The notes under the pieces are model-generated. The model saw only the letters and a list, made by a program, of their open reading frames with translations. It did no database searches and was not told the DNA's origin. From NCBI GenBank assembly GCA_037892935.1, contig JAYXKI010000009.1:62001-126000 (forward strand): a stretch of DNA of 64,000 nt. Reading direction: 5' to 3'. A program made the position numbers and the translations under genes. Shown piece after piece: positions 1 through 9,105 of this stretch. How positions within the stretch are numbered: the stretch's first letter is position 1; the number at the start of each line of letters is the position of its first letter. This DNA comes from Phlebopus portentosus. Lineage: Eukaryota; Basidiomycota; Agaricomycetes; Boletales; Boletinellaceae.

Positions 1-210
1 AGGATATGGCCTAGGAAGCAACGATACGAAACAGCAAGATTATGGCTACCACAATTAAGGGATCCACACTCTCCTTGCAGTCCGAAGTGGATCTTAAGAG
101 GAGGAATGTTACGAAAATTGTGGATATACAATGCGGCGTGGTATCAGACGCTTTACACACCAAATTATGCAGCCCAATCCAGAGCATTTCGAAAGGCTTC
201 AAGGACAGAA
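1..210 (+). CDS. possible C-terminal tail of the pol frame of element C (partial)
   Basis: Frame 1 is open from the window edge to a TAG at 208-210 (about 69 codons). It is rich in Trp, Arg and Tyr and overlaps the next ORF (131-1114) by 80 bases in a different frame. That is how a retroelement pol often abuts a downstream ORF. No catalytic motif is visible, so the assignment rests on position alone. It could also be a chance open frame. Confidence 0.25.
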
Positions 211-1114
211 TAGTGGAGGCGATTCTCGCCCACTAGTACAGCAAGGACCTGGGGAGGTCGCTGTGGAATATATTCAAGAGGAACCCGATCGACGATATTA
301 CGAGGACGAACGCGACGAAAGAGAGGACCCATACGATTTACAGCAAGGACTAGCTGGAATGCATATTGGACATACTCCTCCACCCGAGCGAAGCTACGTG
401 GACATGGAAGAACGGAACATCGCAAGATACGTGGAACTCCTGCAGAAGAGACGATATCGACATAGTGCAACCAGACGCTTTGTTCATGAAAGCCTGGTCT
501 GTACAAACTGCTATTTGGCATACCAAAGGAGTTGGGTTCTTTCGGAGTGGCTCCTCAAGAACTTCGTGGAGCGCTTAGTAACTAGGGAAGGAGCCGATGT
601 CAAGATTCGGCATAAACCCGGACCCTCAGAACGAACGTTTGACCAACCATTACCGAACCGCGGAATGAGCGCATACGACCACGAGGTATCTGTATGGCTT
701 GGCGATAGGGATATCTATGCACTGAAGGTTGGCATGAGAGCTTGGATCAATCAGCATCGTCACCAGACCTTGTGTCGAAACACTGCAGTGGAAGTCGATT
801 GGCCGATCTATTATAGGGCGCCATCGGACGTCGAAAGTCTTATCGAAGAAGCAACAGATCGAATGCTAGAAGCATGGGAACGATCGGAAGAAGGGGTTAT
901 TACAGTCGACGAATGGCGCGGGACGAATCACCTGGGAAGAAGATACAGGTTAACGTCGGGTACCGGACTACAATTCTCTGACATCGATATCGCGGCTAGG
1001 CACAGAAGGGTGTCTGCTAAATTTACACAGCCGCCGAGGTTAATCTCCGATGATCGGCAGGGGTTGCCGATTCCAAATCCCGAGATAACGGTCAGCCCCA
1101 TGATGGAAGACTAA
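131..1114 (+). CDS. unidentified accessory ORF of element C, 327 aa
   Basis: A 327-codon ORF starts at ATG 131 and stops at 1112-1114. A second in-frame ATG (residue 13, NPEHFERLQ follows) may be the true start. The first third is acidic and disordered in character (EEPDRRYYEDERDERED). The middle and end are ordered, with one CTNC pair and several Trp residues (WLLKNF, VSVWLG, RAWINQH). There is no signal peptide, membrane segment, zinc knuckle or RT/integrase motif. It lies just upstream of an LTR, the position used by third ORFs (env-like or accessory) in some Ty3/gypsy elements. I do not recognise the protein. A capsid-type gag is possible if the element has an unusual order. Confidence 0.5.
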   Translation: MRRGIRRFTHQIMQPNPEHFERLQGQNSGGDSRPLVQQGPGEVAVEYIQEEPDRRYYEDERDEREDPYDLQQGLAGMHIGHTPPPERSYVDMEERNIARYVELLQKRRYRHSATRRFVHESLVCTNCYLAYQRSWVLSEWLLKNFVERLVTREGADVKIRHKPGPSERTFDQPLPNRGMSAYDHEVSVWLGDRDIYALKVGMRAWINQHRHQTLCRNTAVEVDWPIYYRAPSDVESLIEEATDRMLEAWERSEEGVITVDEWRGTNHLGRRYRLTSGTGLQFSDIDIAARHRRVSAKFTQPPRLISDDRQGLPIPNPEITVSPMMED

Positions 1115-1394
1115 CGGCAGAAGCTCGGCCGGAGTAACGGAGCGCCGGCGAAGCGAGATCGCGGCACAGGGAAGAAGTCTCTCGTGGGAGGTTTGGCGTT
1201 AAGGATTAACATGTGATAGGAACGGAGATCGATAGAAGCCTGGGGAAAGCTTCTTCGGAACGGAAGGAAATTAGGGCCTGCCTAATAGGGAAGGAAGTAG
1301 TCGGTGGTGCAACCAGGAGTTTTGGTGGCACCACCAGAGTTGTCAGTGGTACTACAGACTCAAGAGAGTAGTAGTGACACCAGCTGAAACACAT

Positions 1395-1711
1395 TGTCCT
1401 AACCAATAGCGAGGCATGGCCGGTAGTATTTGGTAGTCGGTAGTATTCAGTGGAAACTTTATTTAAGGCGCCAGCTGAGCGGGGTGTTGTCCCTCAGCAA
1501 AATTATTTTGTACTTTCAATCATAACTGTACCCCTTTGATTGAACCTCTGCTCTACTACTGGGTCAAGCTTGAGCCTATAGCTCGCTTCTTAGTAGTACA
1601 TCTAACCTTCGCTACTCTACTCTCCAATCGTACATTGTCAGAAGGAGGAAGCAGGGACTTGTTCCGGTACGCTCGGACTAACCACCTCGTCCGAAAATAC
1701 TGGTCCTAACA
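1395..1711 (+). repeat. 3' LTR of element C (left boundary uncertain)
   Basis: The right end is set at 1711 (...TAACA), where B sequence begins. A TATA-like TTTATTTAAG, then a T-rich R/U5-like stretch (ATTATTTTGTACTTTCAATC) give LTR character. A TG start at 1395 (TGTCCTAACC) mirrors the TCCTAACA end, but 1212 or about 1300 are alternatives. Just upstream (1303-1385) are three imperfect GGTGG..CCACC palindromes. If C inserted into B, its 5-bp target duplication would be GGTAT (1712-1716). Confidence 0.5.
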
Positions 1712-1785
1712 GGTATGGCATAGGGGAGTACCGCCCTTACAGGCCTGTGCCGCTGGACCGGTACAGGTTAGTGCGGCGCACTACA
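1712..1785 (-). repeat. truncated 3' LTR of element B (74 bp)
   Basis: These 74 bases are identical to 11721-11794. On the minus strand the block starts TGTAGTGCGC, directly after a polypurine tract, as a 3' LTR should. It stops at 1712 where element C begins. Left and right copies show no shared sequence beyond this point, consistent with interruption rather than a complete 74-bp LTR. Confidence 0.8.
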
Positions 1786-1794
1786 TCTCCTTCT
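1786..1794 (-). other. polypurine tract of element B
   Basis: On the minus strand AGAAGGAGA immediately precedes the TG that opens the 3' LTR at 1785. This is the expected primer site for plus-strand DNA synthesis in LTR retroelements. Confidence 0.7.
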
Positions 1795-1909
1795 GACGAA
1801 GTAAAAAAATGATTAAAAAAAATGCTGGGTAGTGTAGGGGAGGTATTTAGGCGAAGTTGAGCGGGGGTTGTGATGTAACTGGGTGGTATGTCTGTGACTT
1901 GCTCCTGGA

Positions 1910-2953
1910 TTAGTCTTCGGTTGTGAGATCGATCATCGGCGGATCGTGGATTGGTGCGGCGGTGTGCGGTGGAGGGTTGGCTCTGTCCGCCGCATCTTGT
2001 TGAGGTACGTTGTTGAGGTATGGGTGATGTTCAATGGATTCCCGAAGCTCGGCGAGGTGCTCTTCGATGTCCTGGGCGGCTGCGATTGCTGAGAGCGAAT
2101 ACTGTTGTGCTTGGAGTATAATGGCGATGACGTTGGTGGCGCAGTCGCGTATATCATCGTCGCCGCGCTCGTCGAAGAGGCGTAAGACTTGGATTATGGC
2201 ATTGTGGGATAGGTCTGAGGCGGCGTCGGAGTAAATGACGGCGTTTTCGAGTGCAATAGGCCCTTCTCTGAGGATGGCGAGGGGGGCATTGGGTAGTACG
2301 CCATCGCCGATAGGCGCGCCGAGAATTATGGGGATCGTAGTGAGGGCGCCGCTGATGCGGAGCGTTTCTCGGATGCGGCAAACGAGTGTCGCTTTGTCGG
2401 CAGGCGTCAGATGGTGTCTGGCGTAGAGTTCGGGGATGATCTGAAGCATCGCGGGGACGTGTCTGGCGGGGAACGGCATCGCCGCAGGAAACGCGTCGGC
2501 GAGGAGGTCGCAAAATGATCCCCAGTTTCCTCCGGAGAGGCGTGGGTCTTGACAGAGGAGTTGCTGGGCGTCCGGCGAGGCCCAAATGTACAGCAGGAAG
2601 ATTAGAGTCGCCGTGTCGGGGCAGGGGTGATGAAAACTGCGAAGGGCGGCGATGAGAATATTTGGTAGAGCGGTGCATCGGGCGTGGGGAGGTGTGCACG
2701 AGGCGCCCGCCGGCGCTCCTGTGCCAGGCGTGCCGGGTATCGCACCACCGGTGCGATATCTTGGAGTCGGACGTGACCTTCCTGGCGCAGCAGGAGGTCC
2801 TCGCTCTCCGCCGGCAGCTGGAGGGGATGGAGTCGACGTTGGCGGGAGAGAGTGCGGGTGGGGGGGTGGAGGAAAAGGCCCAGGGTGAACGCCGTGGATA
2901 GGCGGCGAGCCAAACGACGCAAACGGCGTCGGCTCGCGGTCTTCGGCGACCAT
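1910..2953 (-). CDS. unidentified 3' ORF of element B, 347 aa
   Basis: This ORF lies between pol and the 3' polypurine tract. Residues 1-95 are low-complexity Pro/Gly/Ala. Residues 96-330 look globular: a hydrophobic segment (TLIFLLYIWASPDAQQ), a run of helices, and a probable coiled coil (EEHLAELRESIEHH). The C-terminus is Asp/Thr-rich (MIDLTTED), resembling a SUMO-interaction motif, which is inference only. Third ORFs at this place are uncommon in fungal Ty3/gypsy elements and I recognise no family. An overlapping plus-strand ORF (2662-2901) competes for the Pro/Gly-rich part. It could be a captured host sequence or an element-specific accessory protein. Confidence 0.55.
   Translation of the reverse strand: MVAEDREPTPFASFGSPPIHGVHPGPFPPPPHPHSLPPTSTPSPPAAGGERGPPAAPGRSRPTPRYRTGGAIPGTPGTGAPAGASCTPPHARCTALPNILIAALRSFHHPCPDTATLIFLLYIWASPDAQQLLCQDPRLSGGNWGSFCDLLADAFPAAMPFPARHVPAMLQIIPELYARHHLTPADKATLVCRIRETLRISGALTTIPIILGAPIGDGVLPNAPLAILREGPIALENAVIYSDAASDLSHNAIIQVLRLFDERGDDDIRDCATNVIAIILQAQQYSLSAIAAAQDIEEHLAELRESIEHHPYLNNVPQQDAADRANPPPHTAAPIHDPPMIDLTTED
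2662..2901 (+). other. antisense ORF with a zinc-cluster-like cysteine pattern, 79 aa
   Basis: On the strand opposite the element B 3' ORF, a 79-codon frame has cysteines arranged as RCIGRGEVC, LLCQACR and HHRCD, followed by a Leu/Gln heptad-like helix. The pattern resembles the short Cys-rich plus coiled-coil module found in many agaricomycete hypothetical proteins. It overlaps only the low-complexity half of the minus-strand ORF. It may be a genuine gene fragment or a by-product of antisense GC-rich coding. Confidence 0.25.
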
Positions 2954-3341
2954 GAAGCGCCCTTGGGCCGAAAAAAAATATTAAAAAAAATAGGAAAAAT
3001 ATAAAAGTACAAAAATATTGTATTTTTCTTTTTCTTGTGTACTATAGTGGCTTGTAATAACAAGCCGAATGTTTTTCTTGTGAGGATGGTTCTTTGTGAG
3101 ATCAGGGAATGTAAGATTGAGATGGGCTGGAGTGAAATAGGGAGGATAGGCGCCCTAAAAATAGCGCCGGGGCCGAAAGAATGACTTGAGTAAGGTGAAA
3201 ATGTGGGAGGGGGTGACTCGGCGTCTCGCCGCAGTCGTTTGGGTGATGATTGGAGAGAGTGAAGATAGCGGCGGGTCCGAATGGGTGACTTAGGGAATGT
3301 GTATATAAGGGAGAGGGTGATTATGAGGCTTCGGCGGATCT

Positions 3342-6300
3342 TCATAAGTTGGATTCGGCGTCTAGGTCATCCGCCGCGGTCTCTTGTGCTAGGTTGTCGA
3401 GTTCCGGCGTGGATTTCTGAGTGAGGTCTTCGACTGAGTCGATGATTCGAGTGCGTGCGTGGTAGGGGATAACTCTGAATGCTGCGTAACGAAGTGCTGA
3501 AATGGCGCCGTTTGCTTCGGCGAGAACGTAGGATCCTCCTTTGGTTCGCCGCACGACAATCATGGGCCCTAGGTACTTCGGCTTTGTCTTCCTGTTCAGC
3601 TCGTTTTCGATCTGGGAGTTCTGGACCAGCACAAGTGAGCCGGGGGCGAAATTGTAATCTTTAATTGTTGCGGCGTGGGTTTTCTCGAAGTCCTGTATGG
3701 ATTTGAAACGCCCCTGGATGACGGATTCCTTGACTCGTTGGAGGTCCTCGGGACGTTTCTGGAGTGCCCTTGCTCTCGCCGCGATGAGTTGTGCGTCGGA
3801 CATCTTGGAGGTGACCGCCGGCGAGATGTACGTCTGTTCGGCGAGGTCGAAGGGGAGTACTGGTTCGACGCCGTGGGCCATAAAGTATGGGCTATAGCCT
3901 GTGCGGCGTTGAATCATGATTCGTTCGGCCTAAACGGCGTGGTATATATGCTGGGACCACTTGTCTGGGCTTGAGTCGGCGAGCTTCATTAGGGTTTCTC
4001 TAAGGTCCCGGTGTCGCCGCTCAATGATTCCGTTGGCTCTTGAGTTGTACGGCGAGATTCGAATGTGCTGGACATTGTATTTGGCGAGAAGGCGGGGTAG
4101 GTCCTTGGAGAATGAGGCGCCGTTGTCGGTTACGATCTCCTCGACTCGTCCCCATCTTGACAAGATATCTTCAAAAACGAAGCGTGCTATCGAGGCGGCG
4201 TTATCTTTGCGCAGCGTTCGGAATTCGGGGTATCCGGTGAGGGAGTCCCGGGCCTGAACGATATACTTGAATCCGCCGGAGGGCGGCATTAACATGACGT
4301 CTATATGCACCCTGGAGAATAGCGGCGCGGGCGTCGGGCTTTGCGGCGTGGTATATATTTTCGTAAACTGCCTCGTTTGGCATTGGTGGCAGGTTCTGAT
4401 ATACCATTTGATGTCCTGATGCATTCCTGGCCACCAGAATCGGTCTTGAATCGTTGTTCTGACAGAGAAGAAGCCTTTGTGGCCGAGTTCGTCGTGGGCA
4501 GTTCTGATAATGGAAATTCGGCGTTCCGGCGGAATAACAAGTGCGGCGTGACCTTTGTCGTTCTTTCTGTAGAGTTCGCCGTGCTGTAGGAAGAAACGAG
4601 TGGCTCGGCGTACGAACTGTTTGAATTGGGCGTCTGAAAAATCGGCGGGGCGGGATGGGGCGGCGAGAAATTTCTTGATACAATCGAGGTCTTTGAATCC
4701 TTTTTGTGAGGCTTTGTGATCGGGGAGTTGTACGGGTTCGCTGTTTGGGGTATAGGCCGTGTCGGAAAGGTCTTGGTTTAGGAAGGAGTATTGATGGTCG
4801 ATCCATTCTTCGAAGCCTTCGTCTCGCGGCGGATCGGTTTGTGCGGCGCCGCGGCGTGATAGGCCGTCTGGGCCGAGGTGTTTGGGCGCCGGCGTATGAA
4901 TGATCGTGAAATTGAAAAGTAAGATGCCGGCGATCCATCTATTGATAGTGGCGTTGGGTTGGAGGTCTGGGTTGTTAATCATGCCTTTAATATAGCTGGC
5001 GTCGACTTCGACGAAAAAGTGATCGATGCCGACGAGGTATATGCGCGCCTCATATAGAGCTCTGAAGAGGCCGAAGAGTTCTAGCTTCGCCTGGGAGTAG
5101 TTTCGTTCTCTGTTGTTCCAAGTTCCGGACATGAAACGGGATGGGACCCTTTCGCCGTTTTCGCCGAGCTGTAACAAGATGGCGCCGTAGCCATGAACGG
5201 AGGAGTCTACACAGAAATGAACAGGTTGTCCTGACTCGTAGTCAATAGAACGAATGGCGCCGGAGGATGCTACGGCGTGTTTTAGTAGATCCATAGATCG
5301 GCGGGCGTCTTCGTCGAATAGGAAGGGCTGGTCTTTGCAGAGTAGTTTGTTGAGACCGGCGGATAGTCTGGCGTAGTTCTTCACGAAGTGTCTAAGGACG
5401 CCGGCCGTACCTAAGAATGCCCGAACATCGTGGACATCCCGCGGCGGAGGCCAATCCATTATCGCCTTGACCCTGGATGCGTCTGGGACTCGGCCGGCGT
5501 AATTACAGGTGTGTCCTACAATGACTGCTTCTGGTGCGGCGATGATGAGTTTCTTACCCGAGACAGTGGCGCCGACTACTTTGAGGCGTTGGAGGACGCG
5601 GTTGACGTCGTTGAGATGTTCCCAGATGAAGCGGCGGATGTTCGGGTTCCCCGGAATGGTTTCGTAGTTTCCGGCGGCGAGCTCGTATCGGGATTTAGGC
5701 CCTTTTACAGGAATATTGTCGATGTATGGGATACAGACGTGGGGTATTTCATCTTTGAGTACGAAGGTGACGTCGGCGTGCATAATTTGTTGCGAGTTGG
5801 TGTATCCCATAGGAATCGACGTGAGGCGAAACGCGCCGAGAGGTGTTTGGAATGTTGTGAGGTCGCGGGATCGTACGTCGAGCTTTCTCTGGTCGAAGGC
5901 GACGAATAGATCGAGTGTGGTGTAGCAGGCATGGCCGCCGAAGGTCTCGGCGATGTGTTCTGTGGGGTAAGGGACGGAGGGGTCGCGTATGGAGACTTTG
6001 TTGAGTGGCTGGAGGTCGTGTACAAGTCGAAGGGATTTTCCATCCTTTTTAACGACGCAGAACCATCGGGAGCGGTAAGAGGAATTGGACGGCTCGTAGA
6101 CGCCGGAGTTAATTTTGTCTTTGATTATGCGAACCACTTCGTTGAAGATCCCCGGCGGAATAGGGATGTTTTTCATTACCCACGGCGTATGGTCGACAGT
6201 AGGAATTAGAACCGGCGCGAAGTATTGATAGTCGAGGGAGCCCTTTTCTGTTTCGTCCCAAGCTAGGCCGTCTTCATGTTGTAGAAGGGTCCAGTAGGCG

Positions 6301-6827
6301 AGGTTCTTTTCTTCCTCACTGAGGAAGCCAGTTGGGTCGATGTCTAGGGCGTCGAAGCGCTCTTGTGTAAAGCGGCGTCCTGGAATGAACTCCGGCGGAT
6401 CGATAGGGAGCTTCGGTAGATCTGTGAGCGGCTGCGGGTGTGATTTGCGTATGATGCGGTAGTCCTCTGGAAGGGTCGCCGATATAGGTTTGGTTCGTTG
6501 GGCGACCTTTTTGTACTTGTAGGCGTGCCCGGCCGGTTGAGCGGCCGTGGTATTAAGAGTGCTGTTGGAGCGGGGTATTCGGTTGCGTACGGGGAGTGAT
6601 TCATCATCGAAAATAGAGTTAATGAAGAAGGCTGGATGTTTTTGGGCTTTGTTCTGGGCTGTGAAACCCTTTTCGGCGGATCGATCAGAAAATGAGGTGG
6701 AGATATCTATGGTGCGGGGATTGAAGGCGATATTTACAGTCGCCGGGCCGTGATGGAGGACATATGCGTCGGGTATGGTTGGGGGTATACGCCGCATATG
6801 TTCCGGCGGACGCCGCTGGGACGTCAT
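3342..6827 (-). pseudogene. pol of element B: reverse transcriptase, RNase H, integrase; broken by an in-frame TAG
   Basis: The frame runs from ATG 6827 to a stop at 3342-3344. It is interrupted by a TAG at 3930-3932, after the integrase catalytic core and before the GPY-type tail. In order: a linker of about 170 aa; RT with KKDGKSLRLVHDLQ and the catalytic-site string PYIDNIPVKG; RNase H (HFCVDSSVHGYGA, DASYIKGM, DGLSRR); integrase with HHCC finger (HDELGH, CHQCQ), D,D,E residues (HIDVML, IVTDNGASF, IIERRHRD); and a C-terminal KYLGPMIVV module. The RT box reads Y-I-D-N where Y-x-D-D is expected, so one metal-binding Asp is lost. The TAG replaces a Trp-like position (TGG to TAG). Both changes are G to A. 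Its ATG overlaps the gag stop as ATGA. Confidence 0.9.
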
Positions 6828-9088
6828 TGTCTAGGGGGGCGCTGTTTTTCTGTCCCGGCGCCGCGCTGAATCGTCGGGATCGACATGGTTTCGTTCGTAT
6901 CGGGATGAGTAAGGTATAGCGTCTGTTCGCCGTCGGCCTCGTCTATGACCTGCGCCCTAGTGTGTACGAAAAACGGCCGGCCTAATAGTAACTGAAAGGG
7001 GGCCTTTTCGACGACCTGGACTTGGACAACAATAGAGAAGGCGCCTATGGTGAGTCTGACGCGAGGGATGAGTCCCGCCGAGCGTGAGGTTTGTCTGTCG
7101 GCGGTTTCTACTGTGATTGCTTGGCTCATTATCGTCGGGGACCCGAGGTCCTTCCATACCTCTTTTGGCACGGCGATAAATGTCGACCCCGAGTCGAGCA
7201 AAGCTTTTACTTCGAATTTATCATCGAGCCAGACCTCGATTTCGCGGAGGGGAATGTTCGGCGGGGCGACGGAAGGATCTTCGTCGCCGAAGTTAACCGG
7301 CGAGGTGGGCCTCGGGATCGAGGCGTACATTGCCATCTCGTGATCAGGATTTTCCCTAATTAGTTCTCGGCGCCCCGTGACGAATTCTTTACACTTCTTT
7401 CTGATTTCGGGAGAGGCGGCAAGCAGGCTTTGGATCGGCAGGGTGACTTCCGAGTCCAGAATCTTGTCGAAAACGTTCGATACCGCGGCGTCATCGTATG
7501 CTGGTACAGTGGTTCGGTATTGTGGCTTCGGATCCGCCGCGTCGTCCCTGTGCGGCGCCGAGGGCGTCGGCGGCGGGGCCGGGCGTTGTCCGGGTGGTTT
7601 CCCCTTCTTGCTGTTATCTCCCCATTTCGGGTTGGGGTCTCGAGGCGGCTTTCTGGTGGGGATTTCGATTCCGTCGAAAACTTCTCTGGGGCCTGGCCGT
7701 CTTCCGGCGGCGGTGAAGGCATTCTGCGGTTGTTCGGGGGATTCTTCTTGTTCAAAAAGGAGCGCGACTCCGTCGCAGGCATCGTCGTCTGGGGGGTCTT
7801 CTGGGGTGATAGCCTCGAAGTAGTTCGATTCCTGGATTCGCGGCGGCAGGCCGTTCGGCGGATTTGTATTGTAGGCTAAGGGAGGCGGTGCCCGGTTGAG
7901 GCCCTGGTACATAGATTCCTGTGATGGAGGGTGTGACTGATACATGGATTGTTGAGTCGGCGGTTGTCCCTGATATGTGGGATCCTGCCTCGGCGGAGCG
8001 ATCGGCGGCGTGTCGGATACGGGCTGAATGGGGAGCTGGACGCCAACTGGTGCGTAGTTTGGATTCTCTATGAAGAGCTTATTAATCCTGTCCAGTACTG
8101 ACATCCCCGGTTCTCCCTGAGGAAGTCGGCCATTGGAGGGGTACAAGTACCCTTTGGCGTCGGCGAGCATGATTCCCCTCTGGATCAGGGAGATCTTGGT
8201 GGGACAGTCGCGGGTAGAGTGCGTTACACTGGCGCATACGGCGCATTTTCCGTTAAATCTGGCTTGTCGGGGCTGCGGCGGGGCTCCTGCGGTTGGCGGC
8301 GGAGCGCGGCGGTTTGACTTCTCGGTGGCTTTACGGAGGGCGCGCATTTCCTGGATTAGGAGGGACACCCACGGTTCTTCTTGCTTGACCTGGGGTTGGT
8401 TGATGACTCCGTAGGCCGGAGCACCGGGCTGCGGCGGCGGCGTGTACATCGTAACTTGTGTATAGGTGGGCATGGCCGCTGTCGCCGCATACATCAGTGG
8501 TTGGTCGGCGGTTGTGAGGCGGCCGCCGGTTAGGATGCGTTCTAGTTCTCTTACAACTGTGTCGATGTCCCAGGGCACGCCGGTAGGGTGGTCGTGCTTG
8601 ACAAACCGCAAATTAAGATCCAGCTCTCTGTTTAGCGTCGGGTGGAGGCCTTCTCTGAACATACGCTTCTGTTCGAACTCTGATAGCATGCCGGCGTCGA
8701 TAAGATACGAGGAGACGGTGATAAAGTTCCTATGGTATTCGCCGAGGGCGGCGGTGTTCAGCATAATTTGGTTGCGGCTTATGTTAATAAGGTTGTGGAG
8801 GTCGCCGAGTGTGTACTGGGTCGTAGCGTTTGGGTAGTACTTTAGGATAGCGTCTTTGAATGCCATAAAGTCGTTTCCTCTCGTTTCGGGCCTTTTGCAC
8901 CATAGCTGATCGTCTTTAGCGTCGGCGTAGCATCTTGCCCAAGCGATCATTTGTGCATCTGTTAGGCCGGCGCTTCGTCCAAATAGCCGGACTCTGTTAA
9001 AGAAGATGGGGATTTCCGCGGGGTCGCCGGAGGCGTTGAACTTCGGCGTGCGGCGGTCTCCCGGGTAGGGCATTGTAGCTCCTGGCAC
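6824..9088 (-). CDS. gag-protease polyprotein of element B, 754 aa
   Basis: Residues 20-200 resemble a retrotransposon capsid (YYPNATTQYTLGDLHNLI, LREL-type helices). A CCHC zinc knuckle (CAVCASVTHSTRDC) lies near residue 290, then a Pro/Gln linker that repeats a 13-residue unit (QPPTQQSMYQ, HPPSQESMYQ). Near residue 640 is an aspartic protease with LLDSGSTFIAVP as active site and LLLGRPFF as the second half-motif. The stop (TGA, 6824-6826) overlaps the pol ATG in ATGA, so pol is probably made by termination-reinitiation or frameshift. Having the protease on the gag frame and RT on the next is one of the known Ty3/gypsy layouts. No disruption is seen in this frame. Confidence 0.88.
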   Translation of the reverse strand: MPGATMPYPGDRRTPKFNASGDPAEIPIFFNRVRLFGRSAGLTDAQMIAWARCYADAKDDQLWCKRPETRGNDFMAFKDAILKYYPNATTQYTLGDLHNLINISRNQIMLNTAALGEYHRNFITVSSYLIDAGMLSEFEQKRMFREGLHPTLNRELDLNLRFVKHDHPTGVPWDIDTVVRELERILTGGRLTTADQPLMYAATAAMPTYTQVTMYTPPPQPGAPAYGVINQPQVKQEEPWVSLLIQEMRALRKATEKSNRRAPPPTAGAPPQPRQARFNGKCAVCASVTHSTRDCPTKISLIQRGIMLADAKGYLYPSNGRLPQGEPGMSVLDRINKLFIENPNYAPVGVQLPIQPVSDTPPIAPPRQDPTYQGQPPTQQSMYQSHPPSQESMYQGLNRAPPPLAYNTNPPNGLPPRIQESNYFEAITPEDPPDDDACDGVALLFEQEESPEQPQNAFTAAGRRPGPREVFDGIEIPTRKPPRDPNPKWGDNSKKGKPPGQRPAPPPTPSAPHRDDAADPKPQYRTTVPAYDDAAVSNVFDKILDSEVTLPIQSLLAASPEIRKKCKEFVTGRRELIRENPDHEMAMYASIPRPTSPVNFGDEDPSVAPPNIPLREIEVWLDDKFEVKALLDSGSTFIAVPKEVWKDLGSPTIMSQAITVETADRQTSRSAGLIPRVRLTIGAFSIVVQVQVVEKAPFQLLLGRPFFVHTRAQVIDEADGEQTLYLTHPDTNETMSIPTIQRGAGTEKQRPPRQ

Positions 9089-9105
9089 TGGTGGGTTGGG
9101 ACCAC

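Larger units (their letters stand above)
1..1711 (+). mobile_element. 3' end of a plus-strand LTR retroelement (element C)
   Basis: This stretch reads as the last part of an LTR element: an open frame at the window edge, a second ORF (131-1114), a purine-containing stretch and an LTR-like block with a TATA-like TTTATTTAAG at about 1459. It ends at ...CCTAACA (1711). Exactly at 1712 the sequence becomes the LTR of element B, known because the same 74 bp recurs at 11721-11794. The simplest reading is that C inserted into the 3' LTR of B. C's 5' part and the rest of B's LTR would lie left of the window. The family is not identified because no RT or integrase of C is visible here. Confidence 0.6.

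Noticed and set aside
1712..1785. A complete 74-bp LTR for element B
   Set aside because: It would lack a promoter and end without CA. The break coincides with the end of another LTR element, so truncation explains it better.
2602..3345. Long minus-strand frame directly after pol of element B
   Set aside because: It runs through A/T-rich and low-complexity sequence with no domain, and overlaps the better-supported 3' ORF in another frame.
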